Source: Pseudomonas asplenii (GTDB lineage: Bacteria; Pseudomonadota; Gammaproteobacteria; Pseudomonadales; Pseudomonadaceae). From it: 64,000 nt of DNA. The position numbers were made by a program, and so were the translations under genes. How positions within the stretch are numbered: position 1 is the stretch's first letter; each line of letters starts with the position of its first letter. This document shows positions 18,002 to 26,271 of this stretch, in pieces. The stretch is from contig NZ_JSYZ01000027.1 in NCBI RefSeq assembly GCF_001293465.1, forward strand, positions 28,106 to 92,105, written 5' to 3'. A model generated the notes under the pieces. It did no database searches, was not told the origin of the DNA, and was given only the letters and a program-made list of their open reading frames with translations.

Positions 18002-18883
18002 TCAACGGTAGCTCAGGGCATTGAAGATGCGTCGACGGTCATCGACGATGGCCTGACGACCATGCATGACCCGGCGGTTGTCGATCATCACCATGTCGTG
18101 GTCGCGCCAGCCGACCGGGTAGGTTTCCTGGGCAGTCACCGCGGCGATTTCGGCCAGGAACTCGGCCGGGATCGGCAAGCCGGAGACGGTATCGATCACC
18201 GGCGCCTCATAGTTGAAGGACGGGCCGAGAATGCTGTTGGCGAAAGCCGGACGCTGGCTGAATTCGGAGACCAGGATCGCCGGCGTGCTGAAGGCGTAGT
18301 GGATCGAGTCGTCGGCCGGGTTGAAGGTGATCTGCGTGCGTGGGTCATCACCGGTGATCTGCAACAAATCCTCGATGGTCACCGCGGACGGATCCGAGAG
18401 CGTCGAGGAATAGTGGCAGACCAGCCGACGCCATTTGTCTCCGGCCACGGTGCGGCTGTAGCGGATCGAGTTGTGCTCGAAGAACTCGCGGCACTCGGCC
18501 GACAATTTCCCCAGGACCTTCTCGCCATCGCACAGGGTGGTCTGCGAGCCCTTGCGCGGTGCTTCCTGGCAGTAGAACCAGGTGATGTCGGGCCAGAACG
18601 GCGAGTTGCCGTTCTCGCAGTGCAGGCCGACCGCATCGCGCCCGGCATCCACCAGTTGCGCCGCGCCGCCGACCATGACCCGTGCCGGGTCCAGGCTCAA
18701 CCGCGAACTGTTCTGGCGCACGAAGGCACTGAAGTCTTCGGCGCTGTGGATGCAATTGCGAAACAGCACGATGCCGTAGTGGCCAAGCAGTTCATACAGC
18801 TCGGGCTTGCCCAGGCTGGTGAAATGCCGGGGCTCGATAATCGAGACGGCGGGACTTTCAGAGTGATAGGCAGGCGAGTTCAT
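18002..18883 (-). CDS. TauD/TfdA (clavaminate synthase-like) Fe(II)/2-oxoglutarate oxygenase
   Basis: Non-haem iron oxygenase of 293 residues. The facial triad is visible: His88 and Glu90 in GLHCENGN and the distal His274 in RRVMHGR, with the 2-oxoglutarate-binding arginine in DDRRRIFN near 283-285. The His-X-Glu (not Asp) form and the LHCEN context resemble the clavaminate synthase/asparagine and arginine hydroxylase branch, whose members act on free or carrier-bound amino acids. Start at 18883 follows AGGGAA with good spacing, 26 bases inside the end of the ligase gene. Likely reaction: hydroxylation, desaturation or chlorination-free oxidation of the operon's acyl or amino-acid intermediate. 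Confidence 0.88.
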   Translation of the reverse strand: MNSPAYHSESPAVSIIEPRHFTSLGKPELYELLGHYGIVLFRNCIHSAEDFSAFVRQNSSRLSLDPARVMVGGAAQLVDAGRDAVGLHCENGNSPFWPDITWFYCQEAPRKGSQTTLCDGEKVLGKLSAECREFFEHNSIRYSRTVAGDKWRRLVCHYSSTLSDPSAVTIEDLLQITGDDPRTQITFNPADDSIHYAFSTPAILVSEFSQRPAFANSILGPSFNYEAPVIDTVSGLPIPAEFLAEIAAVTAQETYPVGWRDHDMVMIDNRRVMHGRQAIVDDRRRIFNALSYR

Positions 18884-20423
18884 GGGTTGCATTCCCTTGC
18901 AGTGTGGAGAAAACAGTGGCGATGTCGGCGCGCTTCGGGCGGCCGGTCACGGTGTAGAGCTGTTCGAGCAGCGGATCGTCCTTGGTCAGCAGCCACAGGC
19001 GGCTGGGCCGCTCGATGTCGGAAAAGCGTCGCGCCGACCAGTGGGCCAGTTCGGTCCGCTCCGGCAGAGACTCGACGCAGAGCAGGGCCACCAGGCCATG
19101 CTCTTCATCGAAAAACACTGCGGCGTCGCGTACCCCCGGGTACTCGCGGTATTCCAGCTCGACCTGCTCCGGGCTGACGTTGCGGCCGTTGGGCAGGCAG
19201 ATCACATTCTTCTTGCGCCCGTGGACGTACAGGTAGCCATCGGCATCCAGCGAGCCCAGGTCGCCGGTGTCCATCCAGCCATCCTCGGACATCGAACAGG
19301 CACTGGGGTCCAGGCCCGAATAACCGCTGAACAGCGAGCTGCTCTTGACCTCGATGGTCTGGTCGGCGCCGATGCGCACCTGGACGTGCGCCAGCGGTTT
19401 GCCGACGCTGCCCAGACGCTGGTGCAAGGCAGTGTTCATGCTCACCACCGAGGCGTTCTCGGAGAGCCCGTAGCCCTGGAACACCGGGATCCCATCCTCG
19501 GCCAGGGCCTTGAGAATGTCGACGCTGACCGCCGCACCGCCACAGGTGATGTGCACACCCGAATGCAGGTAGCGCGACAGTCGCTCACCCGGCTCGTCGC
19601 CCTGGGCCAGTTGTTCGTAGAAACGGTTGAGCATCACCGGCGGCACGGTCATCGCCGTCGGCTCGACCCGCAGCAGCCAGTCGATCAGACGTTGTGGCGA
19701 AGCCCCCGGCTCCCCCAACAGCGGCTCCGCTTCCGGCAGGAAGAACACCGTCCCCCCTGCGAGCAGCGGCAGGTAAGCAGCGGTGACCTGTTCCAGCAGC
19801 AGGCTCAACGGGACCAGCGACAGGTAGCGACGGTGGGCATCGGCAGGCATCCCCTGACGCAACGAGGCCAGCACGGCCCCTACCGCCGCCGTGCTCAGGC
19901 GCACCCCCTTGGGCCGGCTGGTGGTGCCCGAGGTATGGATGATCTTGCAGATCCACTCGTCATCGCCCGCCACATTCAGCAGCGGCTGCTCGATGGCCGG
20001 CAGGTCGAGCCGGCGCAGACGCTCCTCGGGGAAGTCCAGCAGCCAGCGCTCGGTCAAGGTACGCAGCCCCGCGTGATCGACCAGGAAGCCATCGCAGCGC
20101 GTGGCCAGGTGCTCGGCCTGGGACTGACTGAAGGCCAGTGGCAAGGGCAATGCGGTGATGCCGGCGAACAGGCAGGCCAGGTCGGCCACCAACCAGTCAC
20201 TGCTGTTGCGCGTTGCAATACCCAGCACCACCCGCTCACCCGCGCTGCCGGCACTGAAGCGCCGTTGCAGCTCGGCGGCCAGGTTCAGGGCTCGCTGCTC
20301 CAACTGGCCATAAGTCAGGGTGCCCCCCTGCTCCAGGCCGTTTGCCGCACAATCGACCGCGCAGATGGCATCGCGATTGACCTGCAAGGCCTGCCGCAAG
20401 TCGGCAATGAATGCACCGCTCAT
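18858..20423 (-). CDS. AMP-dependent acyl ligase (long-chain acyl-CoA synthetase-like)
   Basis: ANL-superfamily adenylating enzyme, 521 residues. Core motifs in order: IHTSGTTSRPKG (163-173, phosphate loop), GYGLSEN (adenine region), DGWMDTGDLG (ribose-binding Asp), and the C-terminal lysine motif VTGRPKRADI near 503. The sequence is closer to fatty acyl-CoA synthetases than to NRPS domains, but no carrier domain is attached, so acyl-CoA, acyl-AMP or loading of a separate carrier are all possible. The start overlaps the preceding stop as ATGA. Genes of this type beside thermostable-hemolysin-family genes are a recurring pair as far as I recall. Confidence 0.9.
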   Translation of the reverse strand: MSGAFIADLRQALQVNRDAICAVDCAANGLEQGGTLTYGQLEQRALNLAAELQRRFSAGSAGERVVLGIATRNSSDWLVADLACLFAGITALPLPLAFSQSQAEHLATRCDGFLVDHAGLRTLTERWLLDFPEERLRRLDLPAIEQPLLNVAGDDEWICKIIHTSGTTSRPKGVRLSTAAVGAVLASLRQGMPADAHRRYLSLVPLSLLLEQVTAAYLPLLAGGTVFFLPEAEPLLGEPGASPQRLIDWLLRVEPTAMTVPPVMLNRFYEQLAQGDEPGERLSRYLHSGVHITCGGAAVSVDILKALAEDGIPVFQGYGLSENASVVSMNTALHQRLGSVGKPLAHVQVRIGADQTIEVKSSSLFSGYSGLDPSACSMSEDGWMDTGDLGSLDADGYLYVHGRKKNVICLPNGRNVSPEQVELEYREYPGVRDAAVFFDEEHGLVALLCVESLPERTELAHWSARRFSDIERPSRLWLLTKDDPLLEQLYTVTGRPKRADIATVFSTLQGNATHELACLSL

Positions 20424-21037
20424 GGTTGCGCCCTCGCTGGCAGGTCGGTCGGCAACTGGCTGAACAGCGTATTGAGGGTCAAGGCGGCGAAGCGCGAGCG
20501 TTGCGGGTCGACGCGAATGAAACCGGTCACCGGCTGTTTCGAGTAGTAGCTGCCCCAGCTCTTGCCGTCGTCATTGACCAGACGGTCCGGATCGGCGGCG
20601 AGCAGCGGCTCGAACACGATCTGGCAGCTCTCCATCATCTCCCGCACCCGCGGTGTGACCGTGCACAGCAGGTAATGGGCGCCCATGCACCAGGCCAGCA
20701 GCGGGATCATGTTGACCATGATGATGCCCGCGGTCAGATGGTGGGAAATCAGGTTGCCAATTTCGGCGATGTTCGAGCGATCGATGGTCTTCTCGAAGCG
20801 CCGCGACAGAATCACCTCGATCGGCTCCGACAGGTACTGTTCGGAGAACAACGTCCGGTGATCGGCAAACGTTATACCGGCGCAAGAGAGAATCTGCTCA
20901 TCGGCATCCTGCGTCAAAGCAAAGTACTGCGGGTTGGGTTCTACACTGGCCTTATAAGAGCTGCGAAATTTTTCTTTCACAACTTCCGTCGCCTGTATCC
21001 ACAACGGTGTCTGATTTTCCGTGACACGTACCAACAT
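20420..21037 (-). CDS. Thermostable hemolysin family protein
   Basis: A 205-residue protein that I recognise as the thermostable hemolysin (Vibrio delta-VPH, T_hemolysin) family from the segment FSEQYLSEPIEVILSRR and the following region ending GNLISHHLTAGIIMVNMI. From memory this family is predicted to share the GNAT/acyl-homoserine-lactone-synthase fold, so despite the name an acyl- or aminoacyl-transfer role is plausible; I cannot verify that here. No signal peptide is visible. A very strong GGAGGA precedes the ATG at 21037. It is the first gene of the operon and is divergent from a LysR gene. Confidence 0.8.
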   Translation of the reverse strand: MLVRVTENQTPLWIQATEVVKEKFRSSYKASVEPNPQYFALTQDADEQILSCAGITFADHRTLFSEQYLSEPIEVILSRRFEKTIDRSNIAEIGNLISHHLTAGIIMVNMIPLLAWCMGAHYLLCTVTPRVREMMESCQIVFEPLLAADPDRLVNDDGKSWGSYYSKQPVTGFIRVDPQRSRFAALTLNTLFSQLPTDLPARAQP

Positions 21038-21211
21038 TTCGTCCTCCTCCGTCCCTGTGCAGGGGTAATCAAAATGTGAGACGCGAATATAGGGAGGAGG
21101 CTTCGCCGAGGCTATTTAAAAAATAAATTGCTTCCGCTAATATACAAATAGAATGAATCACTGGAATGTGACGAATTAGCGCCATTGGATTTTCATCGAG
21201 ACGGATCTCTT
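21038..21211. promoter_or_regulatory. AT-rich divergent promoter region of the hemolysin-family operon and its LysR gene
   Basis: A 174-base spacer, much richer in A+T than its surroundings (for example GGCTATTTAAAAAATAAATTG). It must hold the promoters of both the six-gene operon and the LysR gene. I could not single out a T-N11-A LysR box with confidence. Confidence 0.5.
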
Positions 21212-22132
21212 ATGCTCAATAGCAATTTGCTTAGAAAGCTGGACATGCAGGACCTGATGGTATTTGTTGCGATATATGAGCAGAGCAGCGTTACCGAGGT
21301 GTCCGAAACCCTTTGCGTCAGCCAGTCCACCGTCAGCTACTGCCTGAAGAAGCTGCGTACCAGCTTCGAGGACGAACTGTTCATCCATACCCGCAATGCC
21401 ATGTGGCCCACCAGCAAGGCCACCAGCATGTACAGCCATGTCATCAACATCCTTAAAAGCATCAATCTCTGTCATTCGGAAACAAAGCCATTCGATCCGG
21501 CAAAGAAAGAGATAACGTTCAACATCTGCGCTCCCGAGTATTTCGAGTTACTGATACTTCCGACACTTCTGAAAAGTTTCATCAAAAGCAGTTTCCCGGT
21601 CATCATAAACGTTCACAAGTTCAACAAGGATATCCCCGCGGAAAAACTTTCAGACGGCCGCCTCGACCTGGTAATTTGTTCCGGGCCAAACTTTCACCGC
21701 GACGCCAGAAACTTCAAGTCAAAAGTACTGCTCGACGATGATCTGGTCTGTGTCGTCGACAAGAAATTCACCCCCACCGGAAACAAATTCAATCTGGAAA
21801 GTTTTGTTGCCCGCCAGCATGTATTTCCCACGCCCTGGATATCGGATACCAACATGGTCGATGGCTGGCTGGGCAAACAAGGCTATACCCGACAGATCGT
21901 CGCCCGTTCCAACAGTTATGTGGCGGCACTGGAAATGATCAACGGGACGGAACTGGTCCTGACCCTGCCCCGGCGCATCCAGATGCTCATCTGCGACGAG
22001 ACGAAATTCGCCTTCTGCAAGCCGCCGGTGGGCCTGCCCAGCTTCACCATGGACATGCTCTGGGACCGCAAGAGCGGCCAGAACAGCGCCAGTGCCTGGC
22101 TGCGCGAGCAGATCGCCAAGGTCTGTGCCTGA
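21212..22132 (+). CDS. LysR family regulator, probable regulator of the hemolysin-family operon
   Basis: LysR-type regulator of 306 residues. The helix-turn-helix is in SVTEVSETLCVSQSTVSYCL (about 25-44), and the effector-binding domain follows. The start is taken at the ATG at 21212 (MLNSNLLRKLDMQDLM); a TTG at 21185 would add nine residues. The gene is less GC-rich than the operon it faces. Head-to-head placement against the thermostable-hemolysin gene is the classic LysR arrangement for control of the divergent operon. Confidence 0.92.
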   Translation: MLNSNLLRKLDMQDLMVFVAIYEQSSVTEVSETLCVSQSTVSYCLKKLRTSFEDELFIHTRNAMWPTSKATSMYSHVINILKSINLCHSETKPFDPAKKEITFNICAPEYFELLILPTLLKSFIKSSFPVIINVHKFNKDIPAEKLSDGRLDLVICSGPNFHRDARNFKSKVLLDDDLVCVVDKKFTPTGNKFNLESFVARQHVFPTPWISDTNMVDGWLGKQGYTRQIVARSNSYVAALEMINGTELVLTLPRRIQMLICDETKFAFCKPPVGLPSFTMDMLWDRKSGQNSASAWLREQIAKVCA

Positions 22133-22727
22133 AAGGCCTGCCCCACTTCGGACCAGTGCCCTTGCCCGGCACCGGTCCCGCCTTGCCGGAGTTGCACCGC
22201 ATGAGTGCAATTGATTAGCAACAGCATATGTATCTGTTAAGCAACAGCAGGTATTAATTGAAAAACGTCGGACAATCTATCCATTACGATGCTCCGCCGC
22301 ACCAAAAAGAGACATCACTGTCCACAGCGCCGGAAGATATCCTTTTAATCCTCTTGCGCCGGGTTCGGATCACCTGCCCTCTTTAAATAGGTTTTCCCCC
22401 AGTGGACAGGCAATCTCGGCAATATATTGGCGCCATTGCCTTGTTAATACTCTTTTGCAAATACTGCCATGCCCTTGTTGGCCCAATCGTAGGACAACCG
22501 TACTCCCAATACCGCAGGCTCAATAAGCCCGAACGGAACGGCCCCAATCCTTCGACCCGCCCAAGGGGGATAACCGTTCCTTTGCACGCAACACGCGAAG
22601 TATTTTCTTACGGCCACCGGAGAACGCACTGACTATCTCACCTGGGGTATCCGGTTCAATTATGTGATCAGGCTTGTTGCCAGGGGCAGAAGGCCCCTTT
22701 AGTGGCTTCAATCTTCGAGGCCAGGAT
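22133..22727. other. Intergenic region with no convincing gene
   Basis: 595 bases, AT-richer than average. Short open frames such as 22402-22632 lack a ribosome site and recognisable content. A hairpin at 22150-22178 lies just after the LysR stop; nothing else stands out. Confidence 0.55.
22150..22178 (+). terminator. Hairpin after LysR gene
   Basis: GGACCAGTGCC at 22150-22160 pairs with GGCACCGGTCC at 22168-22178 with one mismatch and a 7-base loop, 17 bases past the stop. No T run. Confidence 0.5.
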
Positions 22728-23468
22728 ATGAACAACGTGCAGACATCCCATGAACGCATCACCCGAAGGACCCGGGGCCGTCGCCAGGGCCTGGGAGGCG
22801 AAATGCAAAATCCTGCATCAAGATCCGCCCTGATTCGCGTCGAGAAGCAGATGAATCAGAAGATTGCCGACCTGGGCCAGAGCCTGCGAGCCCCGATCAG
22901 GGAGCTGCAAGGCTCGGTCAGGGAACTGCAAGGCGCGGTCAGGCAGCAAGGTGAGCAGATAGCTACCCTGGCCAAGGCCGTCTCCGTGCAAGGGGTTGAG
23001 CTTCGAGCGGAAATCAGGGAGCAAGGCAGTGAATTCCGCCTTGCGATGGAGAAACAAGGCCACGAATTTCACCTGGCCCTGGAAAGACAAGGCCACGAGT
23101 TGCGTGGTGAGATCGAAAAACAGGGGCATGAACTGCGCAGTGCGATGGAGGAACAAGGCAACGAACTACGCACGGCCATGGAGAAACAGGGCAACGAACT
23201 GCGCATGGCCATGGAGAAACAGGGCAACGAACTGCGCATGGCGATGCAGAAACAAGGCAATGACCTGCGTATGGCGATGGAAAAACAAGGTAACGAACTG
23301 CGCGCAGCCATCAAGGATCAGGGCTTCACGTTGAAGACGTCGATCACCGAATTGAAAATGGACACCGAATCAAGATTCAAACTGGTGTACTGGCAGCTAG
23401 GCATCATCTTTGCGGTTCTGATGCTCCCGCTGGGCCGGCTCGCCTTCGACATGATTTTTGGCCAATAG
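22728..23468 (+). CDS. Coiled-coil protein with ten 11-residue repeats and a C-terminal membrane anchor
   Basis: A 246-residue protein I cannot assign to a characterised family. From 22998 to 23327 it has ten back-to-back 11-residue repeats of the form ELRxAMEKQGN, a hendecad pattern that predicts a long, nearly straight coiled coil. A shorter heptad stretch (RELQGSVRELQGAVRQQG) comes before. After the repeats, LGIIFAVLMLPLGRLAFDMI is a single C-terminal transmembrane helix. No signal peptide, so a cytoplasmic rod anchored in the inner membrane is likely. In outline it recalls CCDC90/DUF1640 proteins. The start is uncertain: 22728 is used, but GGAGG lies just before an in-frame ATG at 22803, and 22674 is also open. 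Confidence 0.75.
   Translation: MNNVQTSHERITRRTRGRRQGLGGEMQNPASRSALIRVEKQMNQKIADLGQSLRAPIRELQGSVRELQGAVRQQGEQIATLAKAVSVQGVELRAEIREQGSEFRLAMEKQGHEFHLALERQGHELRGEIEKQGHELRSAMEEQGNELRTAMEKQGNELRMAMEKQGNELRMAMQKQGNDLRMAMEKQGNELRAAIKDQGFTLKTSITELKMDTESRFKLVYWQLGIIFAVLMLPLGRLAFDMIFGQ
22998..23327 (+). repeat. Tandem 33-bp repeat, ten copies, in frame
   Basis: Ten 33-base units inside the coiled-coil gene. Middle units are almost identical at DNA level (CTGCGCATGGCCATGGAGAA pattern), outer units diverge, as expected for growth by slippage or recombination with older copies at the edges. Confidence 0.85.
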
Positions 23469-23544
23469 CGGCTCAACCTGGCAGCCCGATCCTTGTTGGC
23501 CGCCATTGCCTCCCCCCTCCCCGTCAGTTGGCGACAGCCGCGAA

Positions 23545-24723
23545 TCAGGATGTGCGCTGAGCCTCGCTGCGGGGAGCGGTCCGGTCGATCAGGCGAATAC
23601 TGTCACGCCCGCCACGCTTGGACTCGTAGAGTGCCGCATCGCTGCGTTCGATCAGGGCCGCCAGGCTGCTGGGCGGCTGGTCGAACAGATTGGCGCCGAT
23701 GCTGAGGGTCACCGCCTGGGGCGTGTCGAACGTCTGGCGAACAGCCTGCTGAAACTGGTCACGCAGCGTGCTGCCCAGATGAATGACCTGCTCACCCGAC
23801 GTGCCGCCCAGCAGAATGACGAACTCGTCTCCGCCCAACCGGGCAGCCAGTGCACCTTCGGGCAACACCGAACGAATCATCTCGCTCAGCGCCACGAGCA
23901 GGCGATCGCCGGCCGTATGACCGTAGAGATCGTTGACCAGCTTGAAGTTGTCGACATCGATCAGCAGCAATGCTCCCGGCCGGGTATCCGAGACCTCTTC
24001 GAGCAGGCGCGGCGCACGCACTTCGAGGGCCCGACGGTTGTACATGGCGGTCAACGGATCACGGGCCGCCAGTCGGGCAATACGCTTTTCCCGGCGATAT
24101 CGTTCGGTGCCGGTCATCGATAACGCAATCAGCATGATCGCCATCGCCCCCTCGACCAGCGAAATCTGGATGATCTCGCCACGAAACGCGGCAAGGTCGA
24201 TCAAAGTGCCCGGGATGATCGTCGACAAGGCCTTGATCAGATAGAAAACCCCGTGGATCAGCAACACATAGCGCAACTGCACCGCCCCCACACTCAACGA
24301 CTTGCCATGGGGGCGCAGGAGAAAGCTGGCACGCAAGGTCACCAGGGCAACCATCAACGAATTGACCAGCATCATGATCTTCGACCACGACGGGTCATTG
24401 GGCAGAAACAGCATGGCGACCCAGACCACGACAACCAGTAACCAGCTACGGGAGAGCCGGGTTTCGGTGAACCGCGCAACCCCCATCAGGAAAAACCAGT
24501 GCGCGGTCACCAGCAGGCCGTTGGCGAACCAGATACCCAGCAGCAGAAAACCGCTTCCACGCAGCAGGGCGAGAGTCGAGCCGATGCTGATCGTTGCGAA
24601 ACCCGAACTCCAGAACAGCAGTGATGGCTCACGAACACTGCGCCACTCGACCGCCAAGTACAACGCGGCGGCCGCCGCCAGGGCGATCGTGAGTGTCAAC
24701 AACGTGACGGGGTCAAGCGACAT
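23545..24723 (-). CDS. Membrane-bound diguanylate cyclase (GGDEF)
   Basis: A 392-residue inner-membrane protein that should make cyclic di-GMP. About six or seven hydrophobic segments fill residues 1-205; the GGDEF domain follows, with DPLTAMYNRRAL, DVDNFKLVNDLYGH and an intact ARLGGDEFVILL active site. The allosteric RxxD inhibitory site expected five residues upstream is not there (the positions read PEGA), so product inhibition is probably absent. The sensory segment resembles no family I know by name. It stands alone between the coiled-coil gene and the mocR gene. Confidence 0.92.
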   Translation of the reverse strand: MSLDPVTLLTLTIALAAAAALYLAVEWRSVREPSLLFWSSGFATISIGSTLALLRGSGFLLLGIWFANGLLVTAHWFFLMGVARFTETRLSRSWLLVVVVWVAMLFLPNDPSWSKIMMLVNSLMVALVTLRASFLLRPHGKSLSVGAVQLRYVLLIHGVFYLIKALSTIIPGTLIDLAAFRGEIIQISLVEGAMAIMLIALSMTGTERYRREKRIARLAARDPLTAMYNRRALEVRAPRLLEEVSDTRPGALLLIDVDNFKLVNDLYGHTAGDRLLVALSEMIRSVLPEGALAARLGGDEFVILLGGTSGEQVIHLGSTLRDQFQQAVRQTFDTPQAVTLSIGANLFDQPPSSLAALIERSDAALYESKRGGRDSIRLIDRTAPRSEAQRTS

Positions 24724-24835
24724 AGACGGACTGGCCTTTCTGACTTACGGGACAAAAGCGTCAATCATAATGCTTTTCATTGCAGACAGCCTGCCCATAG
24801 ATGGCTTTTTGCCAACTTTCTGACGGACTGAACGC

Positions 24836-26176
24836 CTAGATCGGGAAGTCTTCGATGACTTGCCTGACCCGCGCCAGCACCGCTGGCAACTGTGCCGACG
24901 GCACTGAGCTCAGCCCCAGGCGCAAGGCATGCGGCGCATGCCGGGTGGTCGCATAGGCCTCGGCCCTGGACACGGCAATGCCGTTTTCGGCCAGAGCGGT
25001 GGCGATGCGATCCATGCGCAATGCTTCCGGCAAGCGGAGCCAGAGAAACAAAGAGGCCGGGTGAGCGATGATCTCCATGCCGGCCAATACCTCCCGGGCG
25101 ATGACCTGCCGACGGCGGGCCTCGTCGCGCAGCCAGCTTTCCTGACGGGCGGCGGTGCCATCGGCGATCCAGCGGGTGGCCATGGCGGTGACCACACTGG
25201 GCATGCTCCAGGAACTGGCACGAATCACTTCCTTCACTCGAGCGGCACAAGCCGCAGGCACCACGACGAAACCGAAGCGCAGCCCGCTGGCCAGGCTCTT
25301 GGACAGGCTGGAGACATACAGGGTGCGCTCCGGTGCCAAGCTCAGCAGCGCCGGCGGTGCCTCGTCAACCAGATAGGCGTAGCCGGCATCCTCGATCAGC
25401 AGGCAATCATGCCGACGGGCAATCGTCACCAGCCGCTGGCGTTGGCTCGCGTCCAGCACCCAACCCAACGGATTGTGCAACGTGGGCATGGTGTAGATCG
25501 CCCGAATCCGTCGCTGCCGACACACCTCCTCGAGCGCGTCCAGGTCCGGCCCGTCACTCAAGCCCGGAACAGGCTGCAACACCAGCCCGTGGACACCGGC
25601 CAGCATCCTGAAGCCGGGATAGGTCAAGGCATCGACGGCCACCTCGTCATGCGGTCGGAGCAAGGCTCGCACGCAAACGTCCAGCCCCTGCTGCGCACCG
25701 TTGACCAGGAACACCTGTTGCGCGTCAACCGCCAGGCCGCGTGCCCTGGCCAGGAACTCGCCGACGATGCGCCGCTCGTGGCGCCGCCCGCCCGGCGGCT
25801 GCTGGTGCAGCAATGCCGCCAGGTCGCCGCTGTTCGCCAAGTCGCGCAACAGGCTGCGCAACTGTTCCGCCTGGCCCGGCCAGACGGGATGGTTGAACGA
25901 CAGATCGATCGCACTGGCGCTCAGCCGCGCCTCATCGCCACTGTCCCATTCGCGCTGCTGGGGTCGATCACGCACGAAGGTGCCCCGCCCCGTCTCGCCG
26001 ACCACCAGCCCCATGGCCTTGAGCCGGGCGTAGACCTTGCTCGCCGAGGCGATCGCCATGCCGTGCTGGCGGGCGAGCTGGCGATGGGTGGGCAACGGCG
26101 TGCCGGGTGGCAGGCGGCCACTGCGGATATCGGCCACCAGCGTTTCGAGCGCCCGGGAAACAGAAGAAACAGCCAT
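24836..26176 (-). CDS. MocR-type regulator (GntR wHTH + aminotransferase-like domain)
   Basis: A 446-residue PdxR/MocR regulator. The GntR winged helix covers about residues 5-72 (PTHRQLARQHGMAIASASKV), then a fold-type I aminotransferase domain with the PLP lysine at 293 (SSLSKSLASGLR) and the pyridine-binding Asp263 (LIEDAGYAYL). Such proteins use PLP adducts as the signal. It is divergent from a PaaI-type thioesterase across a 95-base spacer containing an ACAAT-N6-ATTGT site, which suggests it controls that gene or itself. Confidence 0.93.
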   Translation of the reverse strand: MAVSSVSRALETLVADIRSGRLPPGTPLPTHRQLARQHGMAIASASKVYARLKAMGLVVGETGRGTFVRDRPQQREWDSGDEARLSASAIDLSFNHPVWPGQAEQLRSLLRDLANSGDLAALLHQQPPGGRRHERRIVGEFLARARGLAVDAQQVFLVNGAQQGLDVCVRALLRPHDEVAVDALTYPGFRMLAGVHGLVLQPVPGLSDGPDLDALEEVCRQRRIRAIYTMPTLHNPLGWVLDASQRQRLVTIARRHDCLLIEDAGYAYLVDEAPPALLSLAPERTLYVSSLSKSLASGLRFGFVVVPAACAARVKEVIRASSWSMPSVVTAMATRWIADGTAARQESWLRDEARRRQVIAREVLAGMEIIAHPASLFLWLRLPEALRMDRIATALAENGIAVSRAEAYATTRHAPHALRLGLSSVPSAQLPAVLARVRQVIEDFPI

Positions 26177-26193
26177 CGGGGGATGTCCCTAGG

Positions 26194-26209
26194 ACAATTT
26201 TTTGATTGT
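26194..26209. promoter_or_regulatory. Inverted repeat in mocR/thioesterase spacer
   Basis: ACAAT at 26194-26198 and ATTGT at 26205-26209, six bases apart and 18 bases before the regulator start; with flanks the arms extend to GGACAAT and ATTGTTCC. Candidate MocR operator. Confidence 0.45.
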
Positions 26210-26271
26210 TCCATTCTAGGCGCACACACTGCAAACGCCCAATCGCTGGCACTCACTCGACAGGAGGTTGC

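Noticed and set aside
16817..19177. Long plus-strand open frame (786 codons) opposite the aminotransferase and oxygenase genes
   Set aside because: High-GC antisense shadow: composition is His/Gln/Arg/Ala-rich with no domain, no ribosome site, and the minus-strand genes are unmistakable.
22402..22632. 76-codon plus-strand frame with a hydrophobic start
   Set aside because: No ribosome site, no conserved content, and opposite-strand frames are equally good.
22998..23327. Tandem repeat considered as a CRISPR array
   Set aside because: Units are contiguous, 33 bases, in frame and without unique spacers; they encode a coiled coil.
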